Positions 54,124 to 62,883 of a stretch of DNA of 64,000 bases are shown in pieces. The notes under the pieces were generated by a model. It was not told the origin of the DNA. It saw only the letters and a list, made by a program, of their open reading frames with translations, and searched no databases. Origin of the DNA: Gammaproteobacteria bacterium. GTDB lineage: Bacteria > Pseudomonadota > Gammaproteobacteria > Pseudomonadales > Halieaceae. Each line of letters opens with the position of its first letter. Positions within the stretch are counted from its first letter, which is position 1. The stretch covers positions 1 to 64,000 of the forward strand of contig JAUHXH010000005.1 of the NCBI GenBank assembly GCA_030427085.1, written 5' to 3'. Position numbers and translations under genes: made by a program.

Positions 54124-57102
54124 ATGCCCAGATTTCGATTGCTGCCCATGCTGGTTGCGGTAACTGCCGCCAGCCAGGTCATGGCCCAGCAAGCTCAGGA
54201 AAACCCGGCCGAAGAGGAGGCATCGCCACCTCGCCTCGAAGAGATCATGGTGTGGGGGGCTCGCAATGCCGAGCTCAACGCCCGTGAGCAGGAGCGCGCC
54301 AAGGACGCTTTCAGCTCGGTCATCGCCACCGACGACATCGGCAACTTCGCCGACCAGAACGTGGCCGAATCACTGCAGCGCCTGCCCGGCGTCACCTTGC
54401 AAAAATCTGAAGGTGAAGGCCGCTTCGTGACCGTTCGCGGCCTCGGACCAGGTTTTGTCAGCGTGCAGATGAACGGCAATGAACTCGCCTCCGCCACCGA
54501 GGACTCCCGTGCCGTGGCACTGGATTCCCTGCCCTCGGACATGCTGGATACCATCGAGGTGGTGAAGGCACTCACGCCAGACATGGACCTGAACTCCATC
54601 GGCGGCGCCGTCAACGTGAAAACGGTTTCCGCCTTCGACCGCGGCCGCAACAGCTTTATGGTCAAGGCCCAGGGCAGCTACCAGGGCTATCAGGGGGACA
54701 TCAACCCGAAAGTCTCGCTACGCGGCACCAACCTGTTCGCCGAGGAAACCATCGGCGTGGGTTACTCCCTGTCGTGGGAGCAGCGCAATTCGGTCATTTA
54801 CCAGGTGCAGCACCACGCAGACTCCCTGCCCCGCTTCATCAGCCCGGACATTTCCACCTTGCCGGCTGACTACACGGGCGACCCGATGTTGATCCCCTTC
54901 CGCTACGAGGCTCGCCAGGAAGATGCCGAGCGCGAACGCCTGTCGGGTTCGGTCGACCTGGGTTTCAAGCCCAACGACAAGAACGAGTTCTTTATCAAAG
55001 CCAGCTACACCAAATATGACGATCTGGACACCGCCCTGCGCGAGTACTATCGCTTCGGCCAGGCCGGCAGTGGGGACATCGCCTTCGTCGACCACGACAA
55101 CCGCCTGTTCGGCCTGGTAGACACCGACCTGCAACAACAGTTTTTCATTCAGGACGGCACCGCCGAGACCACCGCCTTCTCCGTTGGCGGTGAACACCAC
55201 ATCGGCGAAAGCTGGTTGCTGGACTACACCTACGCTTACTCGCTGGGCGAGTGGACCAAACCCAATGGTCGCCGCGTACAGTTCCGCGCCCGCGACCTAC
55301 CGATGATCGGCACTTCTGGCGCAGGCTACATTCTCGGCGCGGTGGTATCGCCCGATGTGATGGAGAGCCTGGCCGGCGTACCCAGTGTGCCCCAGTCTGG
55401 CGGCTACGGCGGTCTGAACGGTTTTCAGGGCGACACGCGCCGGCAGGAAAACCTGCTCTACGACAACATCTTCATCGAAGACAGTTTCCGCGAAGACACC
55501 ATCAACCAGTTCTCTTTCAACCTGGAAAAAGACCTCAGCCACACCGGTTGGGTCAACTACCTGAAGTTCGGCGCCACCGCCAAATACCGCGACCGGGACC
55601 GCAACAAGGATCGCTGGAGCGTGATCCCCGGTGACTACACCAATGGCTGTGAGGGCGACGAGGAGTGCCTGCAACTGTCCGGGGCGCGCCTGGGCGTGTT
55701 CGACACCTTTACGCCCGACCATCCGGACATCCAGTACGACTTCATCACCTACGACGAAGCCGAGCGCCTGCTGGCGATCACCACACCGATTGCCAAGTAC
55801 ACCGACCCCAACATGGTCGGTCAGGACAGCGTGGCGGACGACTACACCCTCACCGAGGACACCGCCGCGGCCTACGCCATGGCGGAGTTTCAGCTGCGCG
55901 ACAACATGAGCCTGATTGCCGGTGTGCGCTACGCCCGCACCGAGTTCAGTTCCACCGGCAACCTGTCGATCCGCAACGACCGCTTTGAAGTGGCCAACGA
56001 CGCCACTGTGCTGGATATTGCCGTACCGCTGGAAGGCTCCGCCTCCAAGTACGACGATTTCTTCCCCAGCCTGCACCTGCGCTACGAGCCGCGTGAAGAC
56101 ATCCTCGTGCGCGGCTCCCTGTGGACCAGCTACACCCGCCCCTCCTTCAACGAGGCGCGGGCCTTCGCCGAGTTCGCCGGGCGTATCAGCGTGTGTAATG
56201 ACATCGCCGACAGTCCCAACTTCGGCGAGTGTAGCGACCAGCCCACCGACATCGGCGCAGTGTCGCTGGACGACCTGACCGCTGAATCCATGCAGTTCTA
56301 CGTCAGCCCCGACAATGTGCTCAACCTGGGCAACCCCAGCCTGGAGGCGATGACCTCGGTCAACTTCGACACCTCGATCAGCTGGTACGCCAGCGAGAAC
56401 CTCTATCTGCAGGCCGCGTTCTTCTACAAGGACATCGACGGTTTCATCGTTGACGTGAGCGGCGTAGCCAGCACCTTCGAGGACTTGCCGGTTCGCATTC
56501 CGGTGGAGCAGGTCAGCGAGTTCTACTTCCCGCCGGGACAGGTGTACAACAACATCAACTACACCACCAACGGCAACCAGGCCAAGGTGTACGGGATCGA
56601 GCTGTCCTACAGCCAGTTCTGGCAAAACGGCTTCTTTATCCAGAGCAACGCCACGTTGATCCACAGTGAAGCCAACGTGGGCGACACCATCCGAAGCGAC
56701 GATATCCAGTTGCCCGACCAGGCCGACACCACCGTCAACCTCAGCGTGGGCTGGGAAAACGACGACTGGTCCCTGCGCCTGATCAGCAACTACCGCAGCG
56801 ATGTACTGGAACGCATTGGCTCCTGTACCGAAGCAGACCGCGCCGCGGACGCTCAACTGGGATACGCCGAGAACTGTGCCGACTGGGCCGACATCTATCA
56901 CGACGACGTGGTGGGTGTGGACTTCAAGGCTACTTACCAGTTCAGCGACGGCATTCAGGTGTACTTCGACGCCATCAACCTCACCGAAGACAAGAGCGTG
57001 AAGTACTTCCAGGGCAACAGTCTGTCGGGCGGCAACATGATGTTCGAAACCGAAGACTTCGGCCGTTCGTTCCAGCTCGGCGTGAACGTGGAGTTCTACT
57101 AG
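54124..57102 (+). CDS. TonB-dependent outer-membrane receptor, 992 aa
   Basis: The signal peptide covers residues 1-22 and a TonB-box-like segment LEEIMVWG lies at 38-45. The plug follows (FADQNVAESLQRLPGVTL, VRGLGPGFVSVQMNG) and then a long beta-barrel ending in the aromatic VNVEFY. The plug type is that of receptors for complex carbohydrates. The next two genes encode a lipoprotein and a pectate lyase, so pectin-derived oligosaccharides are the likely cargo. This is inferred from neighbours. Confidence 0.9.
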   Translation: MPRFRLLPMLVAVTAASQVMAQQAQENPAEEEASPPRLEEIMVWGARNAELNAREQERAKDAFSSVIATDDIGNFADQNVAESLQRLPGVTLQKSEGEGRFVTVRGLGPGFVSVQMNGNELASATEDSRAVALDSLPSDMLDTIEVVKALTPDMDLNSIGGAVNVKTVSAFDRGRNSFMVKAQGSYQGYQGDINPKVSLRGTNLFAEETIGVGYSLSWEQRNSVIYQVQHHADSLPRFISPDISTLPADYTGDPMLIPFRYEARQEDAERERLSGSVDLGFKPNDKNEFFIKASYTKYDDLDTALREYYRFGQAGSGDIAFVDHDNRLFGLVDTDLQQQFFIQDGTAETTAFSVGGEHHIGESWLLDYTYAYSLGEWTKPNGRRVQFRARDLPMIGTSGAGYILGAVVSPDVMESLAGVPSVPQSGGYGGLNGFQGDTRRQENLLYDNIFIEDSFREDTINQFSFNLEKDLSHTGWVNYLKFGATAKYRDRDRNKDRWSVIPGDYTNGCEGDEECLQLSGARLGVFDTFTPDHPDIQYDFITYDEAERLLAITTPIAKYTDPNMVGQDSVADDYTLTEDTAAAYAMAEFQLRDNMSLIAGVRYARTEFSSTGNLSIRNDRFEVANDATVLDIAVPLEGSASKYDDFFPSLHLRYEPREDILVRGSLWTSYTRPSFNEARAFAEFAGRISVCNDIADSPNFGECSDQPTDIGAVSLDDLTAESMQFYVSPDNVLNLGNPSLEAMTSVNFDTSISWYASENLYLQAAFFYKDIDGFIVDVSGVASTFEDLPVRIPVEQVSEFYFPPGQVYNNINYTTNGNQAKVYGIELSYSQFWQNGFFIQSNATLIHSEANVGDTIRSDDIQLPDQADTTVNLSVGWENDDWSLRLISNYRSDVLERIGSCTEADRAADAQLGYAENCADWADIYHDDVVGVDFKATYQFSDGIQVYFDAINLTEDKSVKYFQGNSLSGGNMMFETEDFGRSFQLGVNVEFY

Positions 57103-57181
57103 GCGAATTACCGACAAACGTTTTTAATCCGCCGCCGGTTGCGTGCCGGCGGCAGCAACAATAAGCAAAAAGGTACTTGAT

Positions 57182-59347
57182 ATGAAGCATTCAGCAATTT
57201 GGGCAGCCGTACTTCTGGGCAGCACGTTGCTCGTGGGCTGCGACAGCGAGCCCGACAGCGCTCCCGACATCAACATCGAGATCAACAACCCCCCGCCCAC
57301 AGGCGGCGGTGATGGCGACGGCGACGGTGGTGGCGACGAGCCCACTATCACCAACACCCCGCTCCCCATTCTGGAAGACTTTATCGCGGCCAATATCGAA
57401 GCCTTCTTCGACGCCGCCTACCGCGCCCTGGCCAGCGAAGCCGAACCGGGCGAAGACAACTTCTACTTCAGCCTGGCCGGCGTTTACATGGACGATGGCA
57501 CGGTAGACCCGGAAGGTGGCAACTGGATCACCGCCGATGATGACCAGGCCATGCGCCTGGGCAACGCCCGTTTCACCATTGGCCAAACGGTTTCTTCGCT
57601 AGCCGGCGAAGTTACCGAACCGCGCAAAAACTCCACCCCCGGAGACGGTGTGGACGAAGGCCTGAGCTGGGGCGAACTGGACCTGAGTGAGCCCTACCGG
57701 ATTTCGTTCTGCGTGGTGGCTGCCACCGAAGGCCCCACGTCCAGCCTGATGCAGGTATACGCCGACAACAACACCACCAGCGAAGCCAGCTCCATTCACG
57801 GCGGTGGCAACAGCGGCTCGCGCATTTTCAACCAGCCGGTGAACACCTTGATCCCCGGCTCGCGAGTGGAAATCAACATTCCGGGCGACACCACGCTAAC
57901 TTCCGGTGGCGAACTGGTTGCATCCAAACCCGATCACGTGGGCACTGAAAACTCCTTCTTCAGCTTCCGCGTTTCCAGCGGTGGCTGGGTGGTGTTCGAC
58001 GACCTGGTGATCGAGTCGCAAAGCGACAGCAACGGCGCCAGCCAACCCGACTGCGCGGCTAAAACCACCGACTACACCGTAGTGAACCCGGCCACCGGAG
58101 GCTCCGACAGCACCGCGCCCGAGCCCGAGCACCTGGGTACGCCCTTTGCAGGCCTCCCCCTGATGCTGGACTTCAGCGCTGATGCCGAGACCTTCTTTGG
58201 CGAGAACACCGAGGCGGACTTCCTGGCACTGTCGACCAACCCGGCTTCCCCCTTCTACGCCGTGACCAGTGGCAGCAGCCGTATCACCATCGAGAACAAC
58301 GCGCTGAGCATGAACAACGCGCGCTTTACCATTGGTGACAGTGGCGCGCCCTCGGCGGAAGGTGTGGAACCCGCTGGCGATATCGACCTGTCCCGCCCCT
58401 ACCGCATCAGCATGACGGTAACCGACTTCACCAGTGCCGATCCGGCTGATCCCGGCAAGTTCCAGGTGTATATCGACAACAACACCAGCAGCTCCGGTAA
58501 TTCCATTCACGGCGGCGACTCCAAAGAATCCGAAGTAACTCCGGAAGAACTGGGTGAGCTGCCCGCCATGCTGGTGCTGGAGCCGGAAATCGGCACTGCC
58601 ACCTCCTTCATCCAGATTCGCGCCGACAGTCGGGTGGGCAACCTGACCCTGCAGGACGTCACCATCGAGTATCTGGACGAGCCCACCGATCCGGGCGCAG
58701 CCTGGAACGGCCAGGTGCTGACTCTTGCGGGCAGCGCAGATCTTCCTCCCACCGGCTCGGTCAGCGTGAACACCGACACGGCGGTGACACTAACCGCCAT
58801 GGGTGGCAACGTGTCCTCCTCCAACCACCAACTGTTCTTCGCCCACCAGCACGTGGATATGGGTGAATTCACCTTCACTGCGCGGATCGGTTCCGTTACC
58901 GGTGCCGACATGGGCGTGGGTAACTCCTACCGCTTCGGCCTGATGATCATGGAAAACCTGACGCCAGTGGGTGATGTCTACGCCGACCTGGCGGGCTGGG
59001 CCGACGTGGGCATGTACGCCGACGGCGACCCGGTGGCATTGATCGGCTCGCGCGGCCAGATGAAGCCCAGCGGTAGCCGTTCGCGCTCCAACATCGACGA
59101 GCTGGAAGTGGGCGACTACGTGCGCATCGAGATCTACAACGATGAGGACAACACCAAACGCCTGAAGCGCTACTACTCGAAAGACGGCGGTATGACCTTC
59201 GAGCAGGCCAACAGCACCAGCGACTTCAAGGCCACGCACGACAGCACCAGCTGGTTCGTGGGCTTCTACGGCGCACCGGGCGACAACGAGGTGACTGTTG
59301 AATTCGACGATATTGACATTGCGCCCTACGTCGCGCCTGTGGAGTAA
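57182..59347 (+). CDS. Duplicated-domain lipoprotein of the pectin cluster, 721 aa
   Basis: A lipoprotein signal ends at Cys20 (LLVGC). After a Pro/Gly/Asp linker (35-58) two related domains occur, about 60-275 and 320-505. They share PYRISxxV, VYxDNNTxS and a SIHGGxS/N motif (near 204 and 440). A different C-terminal domain (about 506-721) looks like an all-beta, lectin-like fold. It follows the receptor by 79 bases and precedes the lyase by 6. A role in binding pectin at the cell surface is plausible; I do not recognise a named family. Confidence 0.75.
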   Translation: MKHSAIWAAVLLGSTLLVGCDSEPDSAPDINIEINNPPPTGGGDGDGDGGGDEPTITNTPLPILEDFIAANIEAFFDAAYRALASEAEPGEDNFYFSLAGVYMDDGTVDPEGGNWITADDDQAMRLGNARFTIGQTVSSLAGEVTEPRKNSTPGDGVDEGLSWGELDLSEPYRISFCVVAATEGPTSSLMQVYADNNTTSEASSIHGGGNSGSRIFNQPVNTLIPGSRVEINIPGDTTLTSGGELVASKPDHVGTENSFFSFRVSSGGWVVFDDLVIESQSDSNGASQPDCAAKTTDYTVVNPATGGSDSTAPEPEHLGTPFAGLPLMLDFSADAETFFGENTEADFLALSTNPASPFYAVTSGSSRITIENNALSMNNARFTIGDSGAPSAEGVEPAGDIDLSRPYRISMTVTDFTSADPADPGKFQVYIDNNTSSSGNSIHGGDSKESEVTPEELGELPAMLVLEPEIGTATSFIQIRADSRVGNLTLQDVTIEYLDEPTDPGAAWNGQVLTLAGSADLPPTGSVSVNTDTAVTLTAMGGNVSSSNHQLFFAHQHVDMGEFTFTARIGSVTGADMGVGNSYRFGLMIMENLTPVGDVYADLAGWADVGMYADGDPVALIGSRGQMKPSGSRSRSNIDELEVGDYVRIEIYNDEDNTKRLKRYYSKDGGMTFEQANSTSDFKATHDSTSWFVGFYGAPGDNEVTVEFDDIDIAPYVAPVE

Positions 59348-59353
59348 CCGGTA

Positions 59354-60538
59354 ATGAGTGGTATCGCAACTCCGCGCAACCCGATGGTTTTACCATTGGG
59401 CTGCGCCCTGCTCAGCCTCACCCTGGTGGGCTGTGGTGGTTCCGGCGGGGGCTCCCAACCTCAGGGTGGGAACTCTTCGAGCAGTAGCTCTTCCAGCAGC
59501 TCCTCATCCGGTTCGTCTTCCTCCAGCGGTTCCTCCGGGGGCAGCTCTTCCGGTACGGAGCCACCGAGTCAGTGCGACATGATGAATGCCATCGTGGGCT
59601 TCGCGTCAATGAACGGCGGCACCTCCGGCGGCGCGGACGGCAGCAGCGTACGCGTCAGCACCGGTACCGAACTGGAACAGGCCCTGGCCAGCCGGGACGG
59701 CACACCGCTGACCATCTTCATCGACGGCGTGCTCACCCCAGACAACAGCAGCGGCGACCGTTTCGACATTCGCGATATGTCGGACCTCTCCCTCATCGGT
59801 GTGGGCGATTCTGCAATGCTCGACGGCATTGGCATTCGCATCAAGGACGCGAACAATATCGTTATTCGCAACCTGACCATTCGCAGAGTGGACATCGGCG
59901 AGAAAGACGGCATCAGCCTGGACGGCCCGGTCAGCAATGTCTGGATCGACCACAACGAGCTGTACAACGACCTGGCCAGCGATAAGGACTACTACGACGA
60001 GCTGGTCAGCGGCAAACGCAACGTGGACAACATCACTATTTCCTACAACTTCCTGCACGACAGCTGGAAGACGTCGCTGTGGGGCTCCAGTGACAGCGAC
60101 AACGCCCACCGCCGCGTCACCTTCTACGCCAATCACTGGCTCGATGCCGAGTCACGCATGCCGCTGTATCGCTTTGGCGAGGCCCACGTGCTGAACAACC
60201 TGTACCAGGGCATTACGTCCACCGCCATCAACTCCCGCATGGGCGCGACCATTCGGGTGGAAGGCAATGTGTTCGAGGATTCCAAAAACCCGTTGGTGAG
60301 TTTTTACAGCGACGAACTGGGTTATTGGGATGTGGCGGACAACATCTTTGAAAATATTGAGTGGAGCAGCAGTTCCAGCGGTGTTATCGCCGGACCGGAT
60401 GTGGAGTCAACGGTGGACTATATGCCCCCCTACGACTACACCGCCCTGCCTGCAACCGAGACCAAGGCTCACGTATTGGAACACGTGGGTGTTGGCAAGA
60501 TCGACGAGTGCCTGCCTGAGCCCCCGGCCCAGTCCTGA
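59354..60538 (+). CDS. Pectate lyase, polysaccharide lyase family 1, lipoprotein
   Basis: The enzyme cleaves polygalacturonate by beta-elimination. A lipobox ends at Cys27 (TLVGC), and a poly-Ser/Gly linker (about 40-67) leads to a right-handed beta-helix. Family 1 signatures are NIVIRNLTIRRVD, the calcium-site segment NVWIDHNELYND and the catalytic RMPLYRFG. The 394-residue protein is probably anchored in the outer membrane, releasing oligosaccharides for the receptor encoded upstream. A start at 59384 is also possible. Confidence 0.92.
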   Translation: MSGIATPRNPMVLPLGCALLSLTLVGCGGSGGGSQPQGGNSSSSSSSSSSSSGSSSSSGSSGGSSSGTEPPSQCDMMNAIVGFASMNGGTSGGADGSSVRVSTGTELEQALASRDGTPLTIFIDGVLTPDNSSGDRFDIRDMSDLSLIGVGDSAMLDGIGIRIKDANNIVIRNLTIRRVDIGEKDGISLDGPVSNVWIDHNELYNDLASDKDYYDELVSGKRNVDNITISYNFLHDSWKTSLWGSSDSDNAHRRVTFYANHWLDAESRMPLYRFGEAHVLNNLYQGITSTAINSRMGATIRVEGNVFEDSKNPLVSFYSDELGYWDVADNIFENIEWSSSSSGVIAGPDVESTVDYMPPYDYTALPATETKAHVLEHVGVGKIDECLPEPPAQS

Positions 60539-60561
60539 CTCGCGGTCAAATTCCTGTGTTT

Positions 60562-60588
60562 AGCGGCCCCTCCGGGGCCGCTTTTTTT
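60562..60588 (+). terminator. Terminator after the pectate lyase
   Basis: AGCGGCCCC and GGGGCCGCT form a 9-bp stem with a 3-base loop followed by seven T residues. It ends the pectin cluster and touches the stop codon of the converging VOC gene. Confidence 0.93.
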
Positions 60589-61126
60589 AACTATCCCCAA
60601 ACTCCCGTTCATGCAGCCAGGCCGCGTGCTTGGGCGCGCGCTTGGTTTGCGCCCATTCCTCGATCATCGCCGGCGCCACTTCGTGCAGCCGCTCCATATC
60701 ACCGGGTTGGTCGATATTGGCGGCCAGTTCCAGGCGGTGCCCATTGGGGTCGAAGAAATAGATCGACTTGAAGATACCGTGATGGGTGGGCCCCAGCACT
60801 TCGATGCCATGGGATTCAATTTGCGCCTTGGCCGCCAGCAATGCCTCTTCGCTTTCCAGCTCGAAAGCAATGTGCTGTACCCACTCCGGTGTGTTGCCGT
60901 CGCGCCCCATAGCCGGGGAATTGGGCAGCTCGAAAAAGGCCAGCACGTTACCCATACCCGCATCCAGAAAGATGTGCATGTAGGGGTCGGGGGCTTTGGT
61001 GGATGGCACCTGGTCCTCGGCGATCGCGAGCACCAGGTCCATGTCCATCACCTTGCGGTACCAGTCCACGGTTTCTTTCGCGTCGTTACAGCGATAGGCC
61101 ACGTGGTGGATTTTCTGAATGTTCAT
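60587..61126 (-). CDS. VOC-family (glyoxalase/dioxygenase fold) protein, 179 aa
   Basis: A paired beta-alpha-beta metal-binding fold is seen, with likely ligands His in IHHVAYRC, His in WVQHIAFE and Glu in NGHRLELAA. It follows hpd by 11 bases and so is probably part of tyrosine catabolism or of handling a related reactive product. Whether it is a dioxygenase, isomerase or lyase cannot be told. The C-terminal 30 residues extend beyond the VOC core. Confidence 0.85.
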   Translation of the reverse strand: MNIQKIHHVAYRCNDAKETVDWYRKVMDMDLVLAIAEDQVPSTKAPDPYMHIFLDAGMGNVLAFFELPNSPAMGRDGNTPEWVQHIAFELESEEALLAAKAQIESHGIEVLGPTHHGIFKSIYFFDPNGHRLELAANIDQPGDMERLHEVAPAMIEEWAQTKRAPKHAAWLHEREFGDS

Positions 61127-61137
61127 GGCAGCCTCCC

Positions 61138-62220
61138 CTACTGGGAATCAGCAGTCTCGATCGCGCCGCGAGCAATCTGGTCGCGCTCGATGCTTTCAAA
61201 CAGGGCCTTGAAGTTACCTTCACCAAAGCCCTCGTCTTCCTTGCGCTGGATAAACTCGAAGAATACCGGGCCCAGCAGGTTGGCAGAGAATATCTGCAGC
61301 AGCAGGCGGGGCTCGCCGCCTTCCGTGGTGCCGTCCAGCAGGATGCCGCGCGCTTGCAGCTCATCGGTGGGCTCACCGTGTCCGGGCAGGCGCTCTTCCA
61401 GCATCTCGTAGTAAGTGTTCGGCGGCGCCGGCATGAAGCTCAGGCCCGCCTTTTTCAAACGATCGTAGCAGGTGGGCAGATCATCACAGGCAAAGGCGAT
61501 GTGCTGGATGCCCTCGCCGTTGTAGGCCATCAGAAACTCCTCGATCTGGCCACCGCCCTTGGCCTCCTCATTCAGCGGAATGCGGATCTTGCCATCGGGC
61601 GCGGTCATCGCCTTGGACAGCAGGCCGGTGTACTCACCCTTGATGTCGAAGTAGCGGATTTCACGGAAGTTGAACAGGTCCTCGTAGTACTTGGCCCAGT
61701 AGTCCATGCGGCCGCGGTACACGTTATGGGTGAGGTGATCGAGGGTGTGGAAGCCGTGCCCGGCAGGGTTTTGATCCACGCCTTCCAGCCAGTGGAAGTC
61801 GATGTCGTAGATGCTGGAGCCTTCCTCGTAGCGATCGATCAGGTACAAAGTGGCACCGCCGATGCCTTTGATGGCAGGCAAACGCAGTTCCATGGGGCCG
61901 GTTTCGACTATCACCGGCTGCGCACCTTGAGCCAGCGCACGCTCGTAAGCGGCTGTGGCGTCTTTCACCCGAAACGCCATACCGCAGGCGGAGGCGCCGT
62001 GCTCGCGGGCGTAGTAATCGGCGTGACTACCCGGCTCGTAGTTGGTGATGAAGTTGATATCGCCCTGGCGCCACAGTTCTACCTGCTTGGAGCGATGGCG
62101 GGCCACCTTGGTGAAACCCATCATTTCGAATACCGGCTCCAGCACACCCGGTGCCGCCGCGGTGAATTCCACAAACTCAAAGCCATCGAGGCCCATGGGG
62201 TTTTCAAACAGATCTGCCAT
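61138..62220 (-). CDS. hpd: 4-hydroxyphenylpyruvate dioxygenase
   Basis: The enzyme converts 4-hydroxyphenylpyruvate to homogentisate in tyrosine breakdown. The three iron ligands can be placed in DHLTHNV, GIQHIAF and [10 protein letters not shown]. The 360-residue length and the two-domain VOC fold are typical. It is the first gene of a pair with the VOC protein, behind a promoter overlapped by a perfect palindromic operator that is shared with the fah-like gene. Confidence 0.95.
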   Translation of the reverse strand: MADLFENPMGLDGFEFVEFTAAAPGVLEPVFEMMGFTKVARHRSKQVELWRQGDINFITNYEPGSHADYYAREHGASACGMAFRVKDATAAYERALAQGAQPVIVETGPMELRLPAIKGIGGATLYLIDRYEEGSSIYDIDFHWLEGVDQNPAGHGFHTLDHLTHNVYRGRMDYWAKYYEDLFNFREIRYFDIKGEYTGLLSKAMTAPDGKIRIPLNEEAKGGGQIEEFLMAYNGEGIQHIAFACDDLPTCYDRLKKAGLSFMPAPPNTYYEMLEERLPGHGEPTDELQARGILLDGTTEGGEPRLLLQIFSANLLGPVFFEFIQRKEDEGFGEGNFKALFESIERDQIARGAIETADSQ

Positions 62221-62291
62221 TAGCGCATCCTCCTACGAACCGGCCCAGCCGGTGTGCGCCCGCAGGCGCGGTGATAAATCAGGGTGGAGGA

Positions 62292-62329
62292 AGTATAGTG
62301 AAACCCTAAATAGTTTCAAGAGAAACTAT
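62292..62329 (-). promoter_or_regulatory. Promoter and operator of hpd
   Basis: On the minus strand TTGAAA and TATACT are 16 bases apart. The perfect palindrome TAGTTTC-AAGA-GAAACTA, extended by one A/T pair on each side (62310-62329), covers the -35 box. A bound protein would block polymerase, so a repressor is likely. No regulator gene is adjacent. Confidence 0.78.
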
Positions 62330-62377
62330 CTAGGGTGGGCGCGATGCGCGGCAGTCGGTGCCGTCAGGCACTACGCC

Positions 62378-62743
62378 TCAGCGCAGGGTGTCGTAGGTGT
62401 CGTGGCCCCAGCCAATCAGTTTGCCGTCGCTGAATACCAGCGGAGTGGTTTCATCCTTGGTGGTCTCACCATCGGAGTGGCGGTGCTGCGTCCGGTAGAA
62501 CAACACGCGCATGTCTTTGCCATCCTTGGTAAAGGCCTCAGTGAAGTCCGGCGTTCCAAGACGTCCCGCTACGGTATCGCGGGACATACCCAGTTCAAGA
62601 TCGTTTATACGCGCCCGGTTCTTGTCCTGGCGATCCTGCCATTCTTCCTGGTCAAAATTAACGCGCTCGCCGTCAACGTAGACACAGGCGGTGGCGGACA
62701 GGGCCAGCAGGCTGGCGGTGAGGATTTTGGCGGGTAGGTTCAC
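62378..62743 (-). CDS. DUF3192-like lipoprotein, 121 aa
   Basis: A lipoprotein signal ends in SATAC at residue 20. The body has INDLELGMSRDTVAGRLGTPDFTEAF, close to the repeat seen in BamE/SmpA-fold and DUF3192 proteins. It is probably a small outer-membrane or periplasmic lipoprotein of unknown function. It stands alone on the minus strand. Confidence 0.8.
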   Translation of the reverse strand: MNLPAKILTASLLALSATACVYVDGERVNFDQEEWQDRQDKNRARINDLELGMSRDTVAGRLGTPDFTEAFTKDGKDMRVLFYRTQHRHSDGETTKDETTPLVFSDGKLIGWGHDTYDTLR

Positions 62744-62883
62744 AGTGAATGCTCCATGTATTTGGACAGTCGATCGGCTAACTCCGATATAGTGATATAG
62801 CTTACTATCTCACCCAAAAAACGCCAGTGTCACTCATCGCACCGAAGAGGCGCTTTGTCGAGGGAACCCGGCGCCCGAGCCGA

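Noticed and set aside
55297-57117. Open frame of 606 codons on the minus strand
   Set aside because: It is antisense to the TonB receptor and rich in Val, His and Gly, as expected for a shadow frame.
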